The notes beneath the pieces are model-generated. The model had not been told where the DNA came from and did no database searches. It saw only the letters and a program-made list of their open reading frames with translations. A DNA stretch of 64,000 bases from Diphasiastrum complanatum (lineage: Eukaryota > Streptophyta > Lycopodiopsida > Lycopodiales > Lycopodiaceae). Position numbers and translations under genes: made by a program. Position 1 is the stretch's first letter. The number at the start of each line of letters is the position of its first letter. Positions 45,696 to 57,300 of this stretch are shown here, piece after piece. The stretch covers positions 48,043,594 through 48,107,593 of the forward strand of contig CM055111.1 of the NCBI GenBank assembly GCA_029204225.1, given 5' to 3'.

Positions 45696-45962
45696 CTATT
45701 TTACAAAAACTCTCAAATTGGTTACTCGCAAAATGTCCGGACTCCATTCCCTTTTCAAGATTGTTTTCTTCTGAAGGGATGTTCTCTTTTCTATCCCTAT
45801 GATTTCCAAAAAGTTAAGAAACATATTTCGATTGATATAGAGATTAGTGTCCATATAGATTGCTTCATTATCAGTTATATCAATTTTACAATATGCAATG
45901 GGATTATAAAATGAAAATTTTCTTTGCACAGAAGCTACACCACTTTCTTGCCATAGGAACAT
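45696..45962 (-). pseudogene. remnant related to the 28.7-29.1 kb minus-strand ORF
   Basis: The 88-codon minus-strand ORF contains 'CKIDITDNEAIYMDTNLYIN', similar to 'CKIDVRNSEASNFDTILYIN' at 28.9 kb, and the nucleotide sequence is also similar (shared 'gatatagagattagtgtc'-type text). It is one fragment of an unidentified repeated, possibly once coding, sequence. No promoter, no LTR nearby, no known domain. Confidence 0.4.
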
Positions 45963-48900
45963 AGTAACTTGACACTGATATCCATTCTTTTTAGTGTGTA
46001 GTGGACTTTCTCCTTGAACTAAGTTTTTTTCAGTGAAGTGATCACATACAACACTCTCTTATACTCATTCTCAAATCCTTTCCAAATGTTTGTTTCCTCT
46101 AGATTATTTCAAGTTACTGATAGAAATATGAGTGAAGCAATTAAACATAAGTTTTTGGAATCATTGCCAAGGAAAATGCCTTAATTGAATTTTATTTTTG
46201 TCACTTTTAGGATATTTTGTCATTTTCATTACATTTTTTGGTGTTTTATCTATGCATGATTGCTTTTGTCAAAAATATACATGATTAATGTATTTTTGGC
46301 AAGTCTAAAGGAAAAAAATCATAAAATTTTGAAAGCGCAAGTAATCAAGTTTCTCTAAGCTTCAATTTTGATTTTTTTTGGATCTCAGACAGCCTAAGTA
46401 CTCCAGCTACATGTCAAAAATTTATCTACTTTCTCATTTTGATTTTTCTCGCTCACATGGGTGAATGCGAGAAACTCAAATTGTTGGCACATTGGATAGA
46501 AATATATATTTTTGGAGAGTCTCTTTTATTAATTATCCATTTTCTAAGTAATGGCCAGTGCATGGTCTCCATTTTAAAAAAAAAATAACTAATTATAACT
46601 GCTTGTTAGATAAAAAATGATATATTGAATATTGAGTGAATAATGCTAAACTTTTTCCAAGTGTAGGAAACTATTTCTCACACTTTATTCTTTGCACTTT
46701 TTTTGCAGCTTCACTTTTTTGTTTCATTTTATCTAGGCCTAGTCTTGATGTGGCATAGGGCCTTCCTTGAGCTATAGATTTGAAGAAAAGTTCAAATTGA
46801 ACTAAGTGAAAAGGACCATTTTTCACTAGAATAAGTGGAGGTAAAAAATAGATTCAAGGAAACACTATATTCCTTTATACAAAGGATGATGCTAATAATG
46901 GATGACAATGGATTACTAGACGCTTATACAATAAAGGCATAGATAAAGCACAACATAACCCTTGTTTTATGTGTATTTACCTTATGAGAAAACTTGCCAT
47001 TGAAAGACTCGCAAGATTTATAATAAGAGCTCTTGGTATAATGCATCCATTTCTTATGGAAAGAGTAGGCCTTAAGCATGAAAGCCACAAATATCTCTAA
47101 ATGTTATGAAAATATACCTCTTGATGGACTTGATGGCTTAAAAACAGTCATGAATGAAATGATTGGTTTAGTATTAAAAAAATACTAAGCTTAAACTGCT
47201 TAGGTATAAATGGGTATCTGGTACAAAAGATTTCAAATGGTCATTGGCAAAGAAGCTTTCTGAGGAATGGAGTACAATATATAGGGATACAATATGCAAA
47301 TGGAATTATTTTCTAATAGACAACTACATAGTCAAACTTGGTAATAATACATGGTGATCGATTCGAGGTATACCAATGAGTTTTTTGTGTTCACGTATGT
47401 GGTGTAATTGGTACTTATCTATTTTAAGATGCAGTTTATCAAGATATTTGCTAGACTTGGGCAAATAAGTTTATGAATAATTTTAAATATTTTTTAAATA
47501 TATTGATGATATAAGTTTTATCAATAATCCCCTTCCAAATGCTTTTTGGACAAATCTCAAGAAAGGACTTTAGATAATCTGTTTTGGATTTATCCTTTTT
47601 TTGGAGTATCTCAAAATAGATGACTGCCTCATCACAAATTGAAATTCAGTTTGCATGTTGGATCTTCCCATGTAATTGGATTCTAGACTCTTTTGTGGCC
47701 AAATTTGGCTTGTTTTCCATGTTTTTGGCATAAAACGGAGGGTAGAATTCAAAATCCAGCAAGATGAGATCAATTGATTGGTTGTAACTCTATATTTTGG
47801 ATTGCATGTGGATTTGGAAACCGTTCTTGCCATTAATTTCCAATTGTGCATGGTGAAAAAACCTAGAAAGGGCTAAAATTCATGATTTTTGCTTGTTTTT
47901 TCATGAAATTGGATGGTAGAAGGTTGTTGAACATCAATTGAGGTTGGGAAAAGATTAATCATAGTCTTTTGAAACTGTCCTAGAAGTCAAAGCCAAGAAT
48001 TCCAGCAATTGGGTTTGTATGAAGTCAAAAAGTGTCAAAAATTGACCAATTTTGGTGAATTTTGGGGGATGGATTTCTCTAAATCCATAAGGGGATCATT
48101 CTGGATTTTTTCCAGCATGATTTGTTTTCCTTTTTACCTTCCCAACAAGCTATCAAACCTGTAAATTGATGGGTAGAGGCTTATGTTTCATCAAGTTTGT
48201 AGCAATTTTGACTTCTAGAAACCAAGAATTCATGGTTCTCAGCCCATAATGCTTCATAGGATCTGTATGAAGGCTTCATGGAACTCTTAGAGACCATTTA
48301 AGACTGTTGGATCATCACTTTTAGGTTTGGTCATCGAAACCCAGGAACCCGAAGAGAAAGAGATTCAAAATGCCCAGAACCAGAGATAAACAATTGAGAA
48401 ATCATTCTATCTCTGAGTCGTTCGATTCATTGTGCATAGGTGTGATTCAGATCTATCTACTGCCAAGTCGGTAAAGAATAATATCAGAAATAGAAGGTTT
48501 ATCAGAGGATCAGTTTTCATATTATTATATTTTTGTCAAAAAATCTCTTGTTTGCAAAAATACCAGTATTACTCTTAATTCTTCGCCAAAACTTTTGCCG
48601 AGTTACCAGACTATTCTATTTATAATAATTTATTATTTTTGAGTTTGACGAACATTCATTCTATCCGGATCATAGAAAATCTCTATTTTTACGCTCACCA
48701 AACTACAGAAACTATGCTTTTATGTGCTAAGAACCATCACCAGTTCCACCCTCACTTTATTTATGTCAGATTCTCAGTTTGAGAGTTCGACGAAGGCTAT
48801 TTCCATAGAATTTGTCAGAAAAACCTGATTAGAGAGTTTTTAGCAAAAATAGCACTGTTGAACCTTCGTCGAGTCAACCTTCGTCTAAGGAACTTTTGCT

Positions 48901-49135
48901 AGTCCTATTTTCAGATTTTGATCAGATCAAGTCTCTGTCAAATTTTGGGTCAAATCTGATTCAGTCTGATTTTGATTCTGAGAATTTTTTATTTTGAGAA
49001 GTATCAATCGGTTGATCTTAGAAATCTTTTTCACGTTATAGGAATCTGATTCTTGTCAAGTGGAAGAGATCTAGCAAATCTGTTGACTGAAAATCTAGAT
49101 CCAATCTCATTGTCTGCTTGATTTGATCCGTAATA
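45963..49135. other. no supported gene; possible leader of gypsy-type element at the right end
   Basis: AT-rich. A loosely open plus-strand stretch near 46860-47090 ('KLAIERLARFIIRALG') has no recognised family and meets stops on both sides. About 48300-49135 may be the untranslated leader of the gag at 49136, but no LTR or PBS was identified. Confidence 0.35.
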
Positions 49136-51064
49136 ATGGATGCTCCTGGAGGTGCTCCTCAGGAAGTCAATCCAATTATTCTTAGAAGAGCACCATGTTT
49201 GGATCTACCCAAATACAATGGATTAACAAATCCAGTTAGACTTCTCCAAAGCCCTTATCACACGGTTCTGAATCTTGTGAAGTCTATGGCAAATTTTTCC
49301 CCAAAATAAATTTAAGCTTTTTCCTATGGCCTTAACAGGTGCAGCACAAGATTGGTACTATAATCAAGACTGTCAAATGAGCCCTTATTACAGGGTTCAA
49401 ACCTCGAAAGTTTATGGAAGGCCCTTTCCTAATTTTAAGTAAAATTAAAATGGAAAAGCGAGAAATGGTTTGAGATTACATTGGACGGGTAAAACGCCTC
49501 AGATCTGAGTGCGGACCTAAGTTGATTAACGAAAATGCCATGATTATGTGGTTCTTGTTAGGTCTACCTAAAAAGATCAGACATGAGCTGAAACGCCATA
49601 ATGAGTATGCAATTTTGCAAAATGCCATGGATGATGCAGTACGAGAGGAGGATGAAGATTCAGCTGATGAGTCAAATATCAGTATGTTTTCTCATACAGC
49701 AGAGCAAACCACTACGACATCCACCACTATTGCATCAACGAATGTCAATGCTACTGCAGAGATGATGCTCAATGAATTCGAGAAATTTGGGAAGAACCAA
49801 CAAAAACTGATGGAAAAGTTGCAGTCGCAAGTTGATGAGAAGATCAAGGCATAAAAAGATTTCCATGGACAAGCGAACAAGGAACCTGAGAAGTTTGCAA
49901 AGACTTTTCCTACTAGGAAAAATGTCTGGTGTCCCATCTGTACGGAAAATCACACAGTGAATGGGTGTCCTCAATTGAAAAAATGAATGAAAATCAGTAT
50001 ATGTCATTTGTGTAATTCACCTGATCATGAAACTGTCTTTTGCAACTTCAATCCTCAGATAATTCAGCAACGGTATGCCTAGATGGGATATCGAGAACCA
50101 CTTTATGGAGAAAATCCAACAGCTAGACCTCATCAATCTGCTCTTGGGTACTCGGAACGATTAGCCTTACCTGCCCCAACAAAGCACCCCGCTCCTCCTG
50201 CCAATTTGATGGAACCAGAACCTTACCGAGATACCGAGCAATGGAATTATAGTAATGATTATGAAGGTGGATCTTAACAATATGCTATTTATGTTGTCGC
50301 GTAACAACAAGCATCTAGAAACTGGACCAAAGCACCACTTGGATGCTTTGCATGTGGAGAAAATCACAGAGTTGCAGAATGTCCAAACAAAGACAAATTT
50401 GTACCATTTTGTCGTGACTGTGGTTATGGGCATTGCTATAAAGAATGTCCAACAAGACCGAAGCCACCACCAGCTATAGCTCCTATAAATTTGATAACAA
50501 TCAAGCAAAGACCAGCAGTTCAGAATAAACCAAATGTACCCTTGATGGTGGTTACCAGAGGATAGAAACAGAAAGAACCTATAGCAAATCCAGTACCTGC
50601 TGATTCTATACCATTGACTGATATACCAACAGCATCTGGAGTATATCCGAATTTTCATGCAAAAAAAAGAAGATATCAATATATGAGGCAGTGGATTAAA
50701 CATTTGCAAGAGGAAGAGGAGCTTGAAGCGGCTAGAGCAACAGCCATCATCATGAAGAACCCTTCAAGATGACTGAACTGGGAAGCAACGCAAACAGAAC
50801 TGCTCGTGAATATTTTGTCTAGTAAGATCAATATTTCGTTGGGAGAGTTCCTATAGTTGGTTCCAAAAGCAAAAGAAGTATTAGCACAAAAGTTAACTCA
50901 AGCTAAACCAGAAGTCCATCAAGAGCCACTTTTTTGTGCCGGATCTGAAGAATCTAATGAAGTACTCCATGTCGGAGCAGCTTGGGAAAGTGAACAAATG
51001 TTGTATGAACCCCAAGAGAATAGCGATCGAAAGTTATATATTTGGTACAATTATGACTTATTTT
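49136..51064 (+). pseudogene. gag: gypsy-type gag with four zinc knuckles (broken)
   Basis: Start ATG at 49136 ('MDAPGGAPQEVNPIILRRAP', 'LDLPKYNGL'). After a disturbed segment containing two ~60-bp related repeats (about 49251-49310 and 49381-49440), a Retrotrans_gag-like core reads 'VKRLRSECGPKLINENAM' and is open from 49522. A single frame continues to 51064 with about eight in-frame stops and no frameshift seen. It holds four Cys-Cys-His-Cys units: about 49930-49968, 50002-50043, 50344-50385 and 50410-50448; three have CX2CX3HX4C spacing and one CX2CX4HX4C. No protease or RT follows on this strand, so the element is truncated. Confidence 0.8.
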
Positions 51065-52549
51065 GAGTGAAGTGGATTCGAGAGTTATTCTGGTTGTCAA
51101 CAGAGATTTAGAAAATAACCAGTATTACTTGTGTTGGGAGTGTGTAGTATTAATAATTCCAGAACAACAGTCTTGCCTCTATCAAATCAAATGAACAGCA
51201 TTCTACAGGTGAGATGTTATTAGAGTAGTACACAAGTACTACACTCCGACTGATTAAGTTGTCAGCAAGGATTCAAGAAATGTTTGATGTACTTGAGTTC
51301 ATGCAGACAATTAGTTAATCGTATTCGCGAACTGTTCGGTTCTAGACAGAAGTCCTCAACAACTTAAGTCCAAATTTATGGTTAAAGAGCACAAATAGTT
51401 TCAGAGTATGTTAAAAACTTATGTCTGATACAAACAAGAACACAGATCAATGGCTCAATTTCTCAAACAAGGATTGTCATCTCAGATGTATACATACAGT
51501 TCTATCAATGATTGTGCTAGACTGTACCAAATGTAAACGTTATTTGAGAGCCAAAAACAAAGTGTTCGCGACAGACGAATAAGATAGTTTTAAGACAGTT
51601 CTTTAGTACATATTTATGAACATACAGCAAACGATTGTAATGCGCTAAAGAGTTTGTCTGACTAGAGAGTAATTCATATAGTGTAATAGAGATTGCTAGT
51701 AGACTCAAGATCACTCACACTCAACAGTGCAAAGAACAGAGATAAGAGAGAATAATCCTCAACACTCTATTCACTTCTTCAATCTCTCACAAGTACATAA
51801 ACTCTTTCTCTCTCGATGATCAAGACTAAAGCGCGTGATCAATATATGTTCTACAAAGCAAACAAACACACCTCTAAAGACTACAGGTGCGTCGCTCTTA
51901 TGAACATGTCTAGTTAACAATTAGGTTGAATGTATGTTCAATTATACCATGAGAGGTATATTTAACTAAGGGTTTAAATTACTCTAGTTTAATATGTCGA
52001 TTCATATTTAGTCGTTTTGCATAGATGACCTCATAAAGGCTATCCAAGGTAGCATTCACTTCTGGAGGTCTTGTCCTTAAATATACTAGACAAGTCTTTA
52101 GGAGTTATATTCTCGATAAATGATATAGGCCTCTTCATGATTTATATTTATCCAGCTCATATCTTCATATTCGAGTATATCATGCCATGTTTAGGTTGAT
52201 ATTCGATATTTAACAAATTCGTGGCATTACATATCCCTTTCCTCAAATGTGAAACGTCCTCGTGAACATATAATCATTTCGAGGATCATTCGCGATTCAT
52301 TTTGTTCTTCATATATTAGTTAAGGTCAAAAGATATTTCTTCATATGTTTCTTAAGATATTTCATTTGAGATATTTTTTCTGCTTTGAATATATGGCTTG
52401 CTGTGTCTTGAAGTGAGTAGGTTGATTAGAGCTGATCTTTGAAATATTTATTAGAACAGAAGTCAAACTTCAGAACGTCTTCAAAACTTCAAATATCATA
52501 ATTCATCATCACATAGAAACATCACCATAACATAGGCAAGAATGAGTAT
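51065..52549. other. no supported gene; possible LTR or untranslated region
   Basis: Lies between a plus-strand gag and a minus-strand ORF. TTCGCGA words (about 51325 and 51565) recall those in the element 1 LTRs, but no LTR ends could be paired. Nothing else recognised. Confidence 0.35.
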
Positions 52550-55090
52550 TCATGATGGATTCAATTCTTCATGTAATCTTCGGGCTAACTCCAAATTTTG
52601 TTGAGTCTCATACAACATCAACATTTCTTTTGATTGTGGATACCGGCCAATTGGTAAGTTGCGGAATTCTTCGAGCTTAACCGGGAGAAATGTTCCATCG
52701 AACAGCTCATGAGTTAACTTTTCATCTTCATCTGAATCACTTCGAAGTGTGATTTCTTTACAAAAGCGAGTTGAAAATCTTATGAAAGAACTTTTTACAT
52801 AAATATTCTATACAAAAAAACAAAGTCTTTGCTGCAAAAGTGCCAAATTGCCAGAACAGCAAGATTTCACTCCCAATCGACATAAAGACTGAAAAGTTCT
52901 GGATATGCCATATTTACATTGATGAGCAGTCATGCTTCATCAAAAGCGCCCATATCCGCAACGTCTTTTGGTTTGTACAACTGGAACTACGACTTTCGCT
53001 TCCAAAATTGTCGCCTCTTGTCTTTGTTCGCAAAAATTGATATTTTTTAATACGAATATACTCTAAGGCATACATAGCAGAAGAACATTTATACAACTCA
53101 ACTGATTCGAAAGGCTCGACTATGAATTTTCCTTGAAATATGCCCCAACAAAGACATCATTTTTGTTTGATAAATAACTGGGCCCATAACCAAAGAAAGT
53201 CGTCCTTTTCCCATGGTGTCTTCCAATTGTCGAAGATGATGCCTACTATGTTTGGTAGCTCATATAATCCACACGCCATTGTAATTCAATGTTAAAAGGC
53301 TGTGGACACCACTTCCAGAATTGATCAGCAAATGCATTGAATCTTTCAGCATATACCTTCAACTGGTTTCGATGTGGTCATTTTGCCTAAGTAGCTGTTG
53401 TTGCCATGTCTTGAGTTTGTAGCTCAACAACTAACTTTTGATCTTCCAGCTGCTGTTTGAGATCAGAGAGCTCATGTTCGAGCTTGTCGATCTTCACTAC
53501 TGCCTCCAAGTATTCTGGGTAGTTAGCAGCTCCCGAACAGACAGACACGGACTGGAGCTGCTTTGTCAGATCATCAATTTTCAACAGGGCATGTGAATAT
53601 TCTTCATGTGAGTCTGGCCCGCTACATGTCTGGCTAGTCTCGATAGAGACCTCCTTCGGCTCTGCCAACTCTTCCTCGACTAGTGCCTTCTCATCTTTGA
53701 ACGGCTACAGAAACTCAGTTCGAAAATTGTCTAGCATTTGGCTTTGGAACTGGTTCAGCTTCAAAAGGTCTATCATGACAATTTCGGCATTGTTGCACAG
53801 GCCTAGTGTTATTTCTATCTTTATTCTTGTCGCTCGCTCCTCCTGCAGTAATTTCTAGAGAGCGACATTGTCTTTATTCGCGGTCTGCACCTGTTGTTGT
53901 AAAGAATCAATGGTCGTTTGATAATTGCAGCCTTGGCTTCAAACGCCTTATTAATTTCTTCAAAGAATCAGTTTCCTTTGTTGAGGTGTGAAGCTGTTTT
54001 TCAAACAAACGATTTTGTTCGATCAGCTAGTTTTTGTCTGATTCGAGCAATTCAATCTTCTCGTAAGACTCCTTAAGAGAGTCTGGGAACTTTCTCTCTA
54101 AGTTTATCAGCTCCATGGTGATCTTCTAATGATATTTATCAAATTCATAAATTTCAACAACAAGATTCTTGGCTCTCTCGGTCGTGGTGGTGAACCATCG
54201 GGGCTGGTTGTCAGATTCATCTTCGTCATCGTCAATTGTCCCAATGTCGCCTTCTGTAGTTGCTCGAGCCTGTCAGACTAAGTTTTGTCTTCGTCCGAGT
54301 CGTTTGAAATCTTTTGCTTCTGTGAGGTTGAAGCAGAGGCTAGCTTCGTTAATTCTACAGCAGCAACAGCTCCATCTATGTCCATTGCTGTGGTGGTATC
54401 ATCATTCTTTTGTGACGCAACGCCATCAACTACCATAGCAGTTGTGTCTATTACTTGGATTGGTGGCGCAACTACTGATGTGATGGTTGTGGCAGGTGTG
54501 GTCAGGAGACTAGATAGGTTGACTGGTGTTGTTGGCAATAGTCTTTCCATCAACAGACTTTTCTCCTCATCACATAAGATTCCAAAATGCTCACACAGGC
54601 ACGAAACGTGCGCTCTTATTGCCGAAAATTTTTGATACTTAATCAACCTCAAAAATGCCTTGTAGGCGATGATTCCAAAACATACAAGATTGCCAGCTAG
54701 TGTATCCAATAAATATCCAAAATTCTGCATCGAGATGGTAGCATCTATATCTGTCAAAAAGATAACTTGATTGGCGTATTTACAAAATACTTTCAATGTG
54801 GCATCCTTGACCATATAAATTTTGTAGCCCTTGGTAGGTATGAAGCAATTGGTCAGGAAGTATGTATTTTCGTCAACCACATCTCTGCTTGTAAAAATAA
54901 TATAACCATCAAGTGGTAATCCCAAAGCAGTGAAGAACACTTCTTCTGAAACGGTGAAGAATTTGTCCCACACATAAACTTTAAAATCCGCTTCAAATAC
55001 TGAGTGGATGGAATAAACAAACTCAGTACTGACTTCAGACAGAATGACTGAAGGTTCCACTTTCAAGCTTCCCAACCTACATTGATCCAA
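52550..55090 (-). pseudogene. large coiled-coil protein remnant, probably retroelement accessory ORF
   Basis: The minus strand has a 270-codon open segment (55090-54278). Its N-terminal ~200 residues look globular ('VYVWDKFFTVSEEVFFTALGLPLDG', split here only by a Lys/Val-rich context), followed by a Thr/Val/Ala-rich linker and an acidic end. Coding similarity to a coiled coil continues in other frames: heptad-like 'LINLERKFPDSLKESYEKIE' near 54100, and 53668-53387 with 'LLKIDDLTKQLQ' and 'KIDKLEHELSDLKQQLEDQ'. A Glu-rich tail lies near 52740-52555 ('RSDSDEDEKLTHELFDG'). An N-terminal domain plus long coiled coil is known for extra ORFs of some plant gypsy-type elements and plant transposon proteins; assignment here is inference. 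Stops and shifts break it. Confidence 0.5.
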
Positions 55091-55539
55091 AAGGGACTGG
55101 ATTGATGCTAGGCAGATTCCTGCGTGTGTTTTTCATTTAATATAAGAGTTGGATCATGAAGCCATTTCGTCGAATAATGAACAAAAGCTCGAAAATCGCA
55201 ACCGTTTGTAATAGAAAGCTTGATCAGAAAAATAGTGATCGTAAGTAATGTAAGAAAGCATAAAAACGCAAGAAAAAAGTGTGAGGAGCAAAATAGAAAA
55301 ATGACTATGATATGCAGTGGCGGTGTGGAGAAGATGATGTGTCATGATGATGTGACAACTATCACTTCTTTTGTAATGACTCCTAGTTTCATAATATGAT
55401 TTGACATACAGTCTTAATTGTAGTAAGACCATTTGTGAAAAAAAAAATCCGTTTTTATGTGTAGGCATACACACGTGTGAATAATGATGACCACGTGGCC
55501 ATCATCTTTAATAGATGGATACAAAAAGTCGATCGAGAG

Positions 55540-55790
55540 ATTTTAGAAAGATTCTCAAAAATATGCTAGAAAAATCTAGAAAAATTCTTGAAAACGATCC
55601 ACAAAAAGATTCCAGAAAAATTTCAAAAGATTTGGAATAGGCCTAGAAAGATTCTCAAAAGATTCTTGAAAAGATTCCAAAAGAATTTCTCTAAAATTCT
55701 AGAATGAGTTTAGAAAGATTCTCGAAAAATTGGAGAATGATACTAGAAAAAGAATGCTAGAAAGTGGTAGAAAATTTACGAACAATTTTA
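55540..55790. repeat. degenerate purine-rich repeats with TTCNNGAA words
   Basis: Loose tandem units such as 'gattctNgaaaaattc' and 'cttgaaaagattcc'. Four TTCNNGAA words occur (about 55592, 55663, 55698 and 55719). The TTC/GAA alternation is the building block of heat-shock elements, but spacing between words is irregular. Confidence 0.55.
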
Positions 55791-55794
55791 GAAA

Positions 55795-55985
55795 AGACAG
55801 GAGAACAGTCACGAAAAATTCATCTCGGCACTGTTGCAACATAAGTTACAGCTTCTGCAGATGTGTTTTTATATCATTGTAAACACAGAAATCATCAATG
55901 AAAATTTCAAGAAAAGTTCTTAGGAAGGCAGCAAAAATTAACATCATAATTTGCTGAAAAGTCATTGGTGCGTTGCAAAGACCAA
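55795..55985 (-). pseudogene. gypsy reverse transcriptase fragment
   Basis: The minus strand reads 'VFGLCNAPMTFQQIM', then about 15 residues, then 'LEIFIDDFCVYND' and 'HLQKL', followed by a stop near 55840. This is the gypsy RT signature (PFGL.NAP.TFQ... followed by the catalytic (Y/F)xDD box). The upstream part of RT is missing: homology breaks at about 55985-56005, exactly where the palindrome cluster begins. Downstream it fades into the purine-rich repeats. Confidence 0.82.
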
Positions 55986-56007
55986 ACACAAGAATTCATA
56001 TAGCAAA

Positions 56008-56518
56008 TATCCACGCAAATATCCACGCACAATACAAAGGAGGATGTGCGGGCGAAAAAAAATTCGCGTGGATATAGCCGTGGATTGGCATGGATATACG
56101 CGTGGATACGAGTGCGTGGATTATCCACGCGTGGATGTTCCACGCAAATGTCTTTTCGGCAGCAAATCGGCCGGACGTCGTGAAATTCAAAATGTGTGGA
56201 TTATCCACACCAAGCCCGACTACCGGCAATCGGGCAAACCTCCGACACCCTAAGCCGGAAATAGGAATTCTAATTTCGCATGGATAATCCACGCCATAGT
56301 AAAAATAAAATAAAAAAGGCTAGGCTTTTGCGTGGATACTGCGTGGATAATTATCCACGCGTGGATTATCCATGCAAAATTTGCTTTATCCACGCAAAAT
56401 CCAGAGAGTTGAGGCCGTGGATACGACGTGGATAAAAAAAAATTTATATCCATGTGGTATCCACGCGAAAAGGTTTCTGGAATTTGCGTGGATTATCCAC
56501 GCGTGGATAATCCACGCA
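56008..56518. repeat. dense palindrome cluster built on GCGTGGAT/ATCCACGC
   Basis: About two dozen half-sites GCGTGGAT or ATCCACGC (with CATGGAT, CCGTGGAT and GTGTGGAT variants) lie in ~510 bp. Many are paired as full palindromes such as GCGTGGATTATCCACGC (56114-56130, 56485-56501) or GCGTGGATAATCCACGC, and also occur as adjacent double palindromes (56341-56375, 56485-56518). ORFs here are by-products ('VDYPRVD'). The layout resembles arrays of binding sites at transposon ends. See findings for a link to the gene at 57301-58121. Confidence 0.93.
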
Positions 56519-56529
56519 AAAAATTTTGT

Positions 56530-57300
56530 CCAAAAAAAAAAACATTTGGTGCGAACCAAAATGTGGCTCGCTCCGAAAATAGAGGTGACTTTTTATTTTT
56601 GTGTTGTGTGAGAGAGAAAAAGAGAGTATAGATGGGAGTGAGAATGAGATGAGGATGAATGTGAGTGAGAAGATTGATAGTGTTTAGGATTTTTAATTCA
56701 TTGATGGATGTTAATAGTATGTGTTTTGTGATCATAAGTTTTAAGATTCTTTTTTGTTATGATGTAGGTTTGGATATGAAAAATGAGCTTTCATTGCAAA
56801 GGATTCAAAGATCAAGTGCATGCAAAAGGAAAAGCAAAGATTGCAAAACAATGGAGATACAATAGCAAAGGTAAATTCACATTTATTTTGATTCATTTGA
56901 TATTTAGTTGATAACTTAATGTGTTATCTATTTCCATTACTTTCCATTGTGCTTTCCGTTACTTTTTATTGTGCATTCTAGCATGCAAATCATGTGCTAA
57001 AATTGATACATTGCATTGAATTCATCAATGGATACATTTGCATTGCCTAGATGTGCATTAAATAGACTATACATTGCATTGAATACATCAATAGATACAT
57101 TTGCAATCAATAGATGTGCACTCAATAGACTATACATTTGCATTCATGGATTAAAAACATAGGCATTCAAAAATTTTACAAGAATGATGTGATGCCAAAA
57201 CATTATATTGATTGATTTAAAAACAAGTACATTGATGAGAGAATAAATTCTCTCTTCCTACATTGCCTTCTACAAGGCCTTACATTTAATTTAAGAACCT
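56530..57300. other. no gene; candidate 3' flank of the spliced gene
   Basis: Begins with a small inverted repeat TTTGGTGCGAACCAAA (56544-56560). Short repeated words ('catttgcattgaat', 'gatacatttgcat') lie near 57000-57150. No ORF supported. Confidence 0.45.

Noticed and set aside
55951-56631. Overlapping ORFs with 'VDYPRVD' or 'AWIIHAWI' repeats on both strands
   Set aside because: Translations of the GCGTGGAT palindromes; open only because of the repeat composition.
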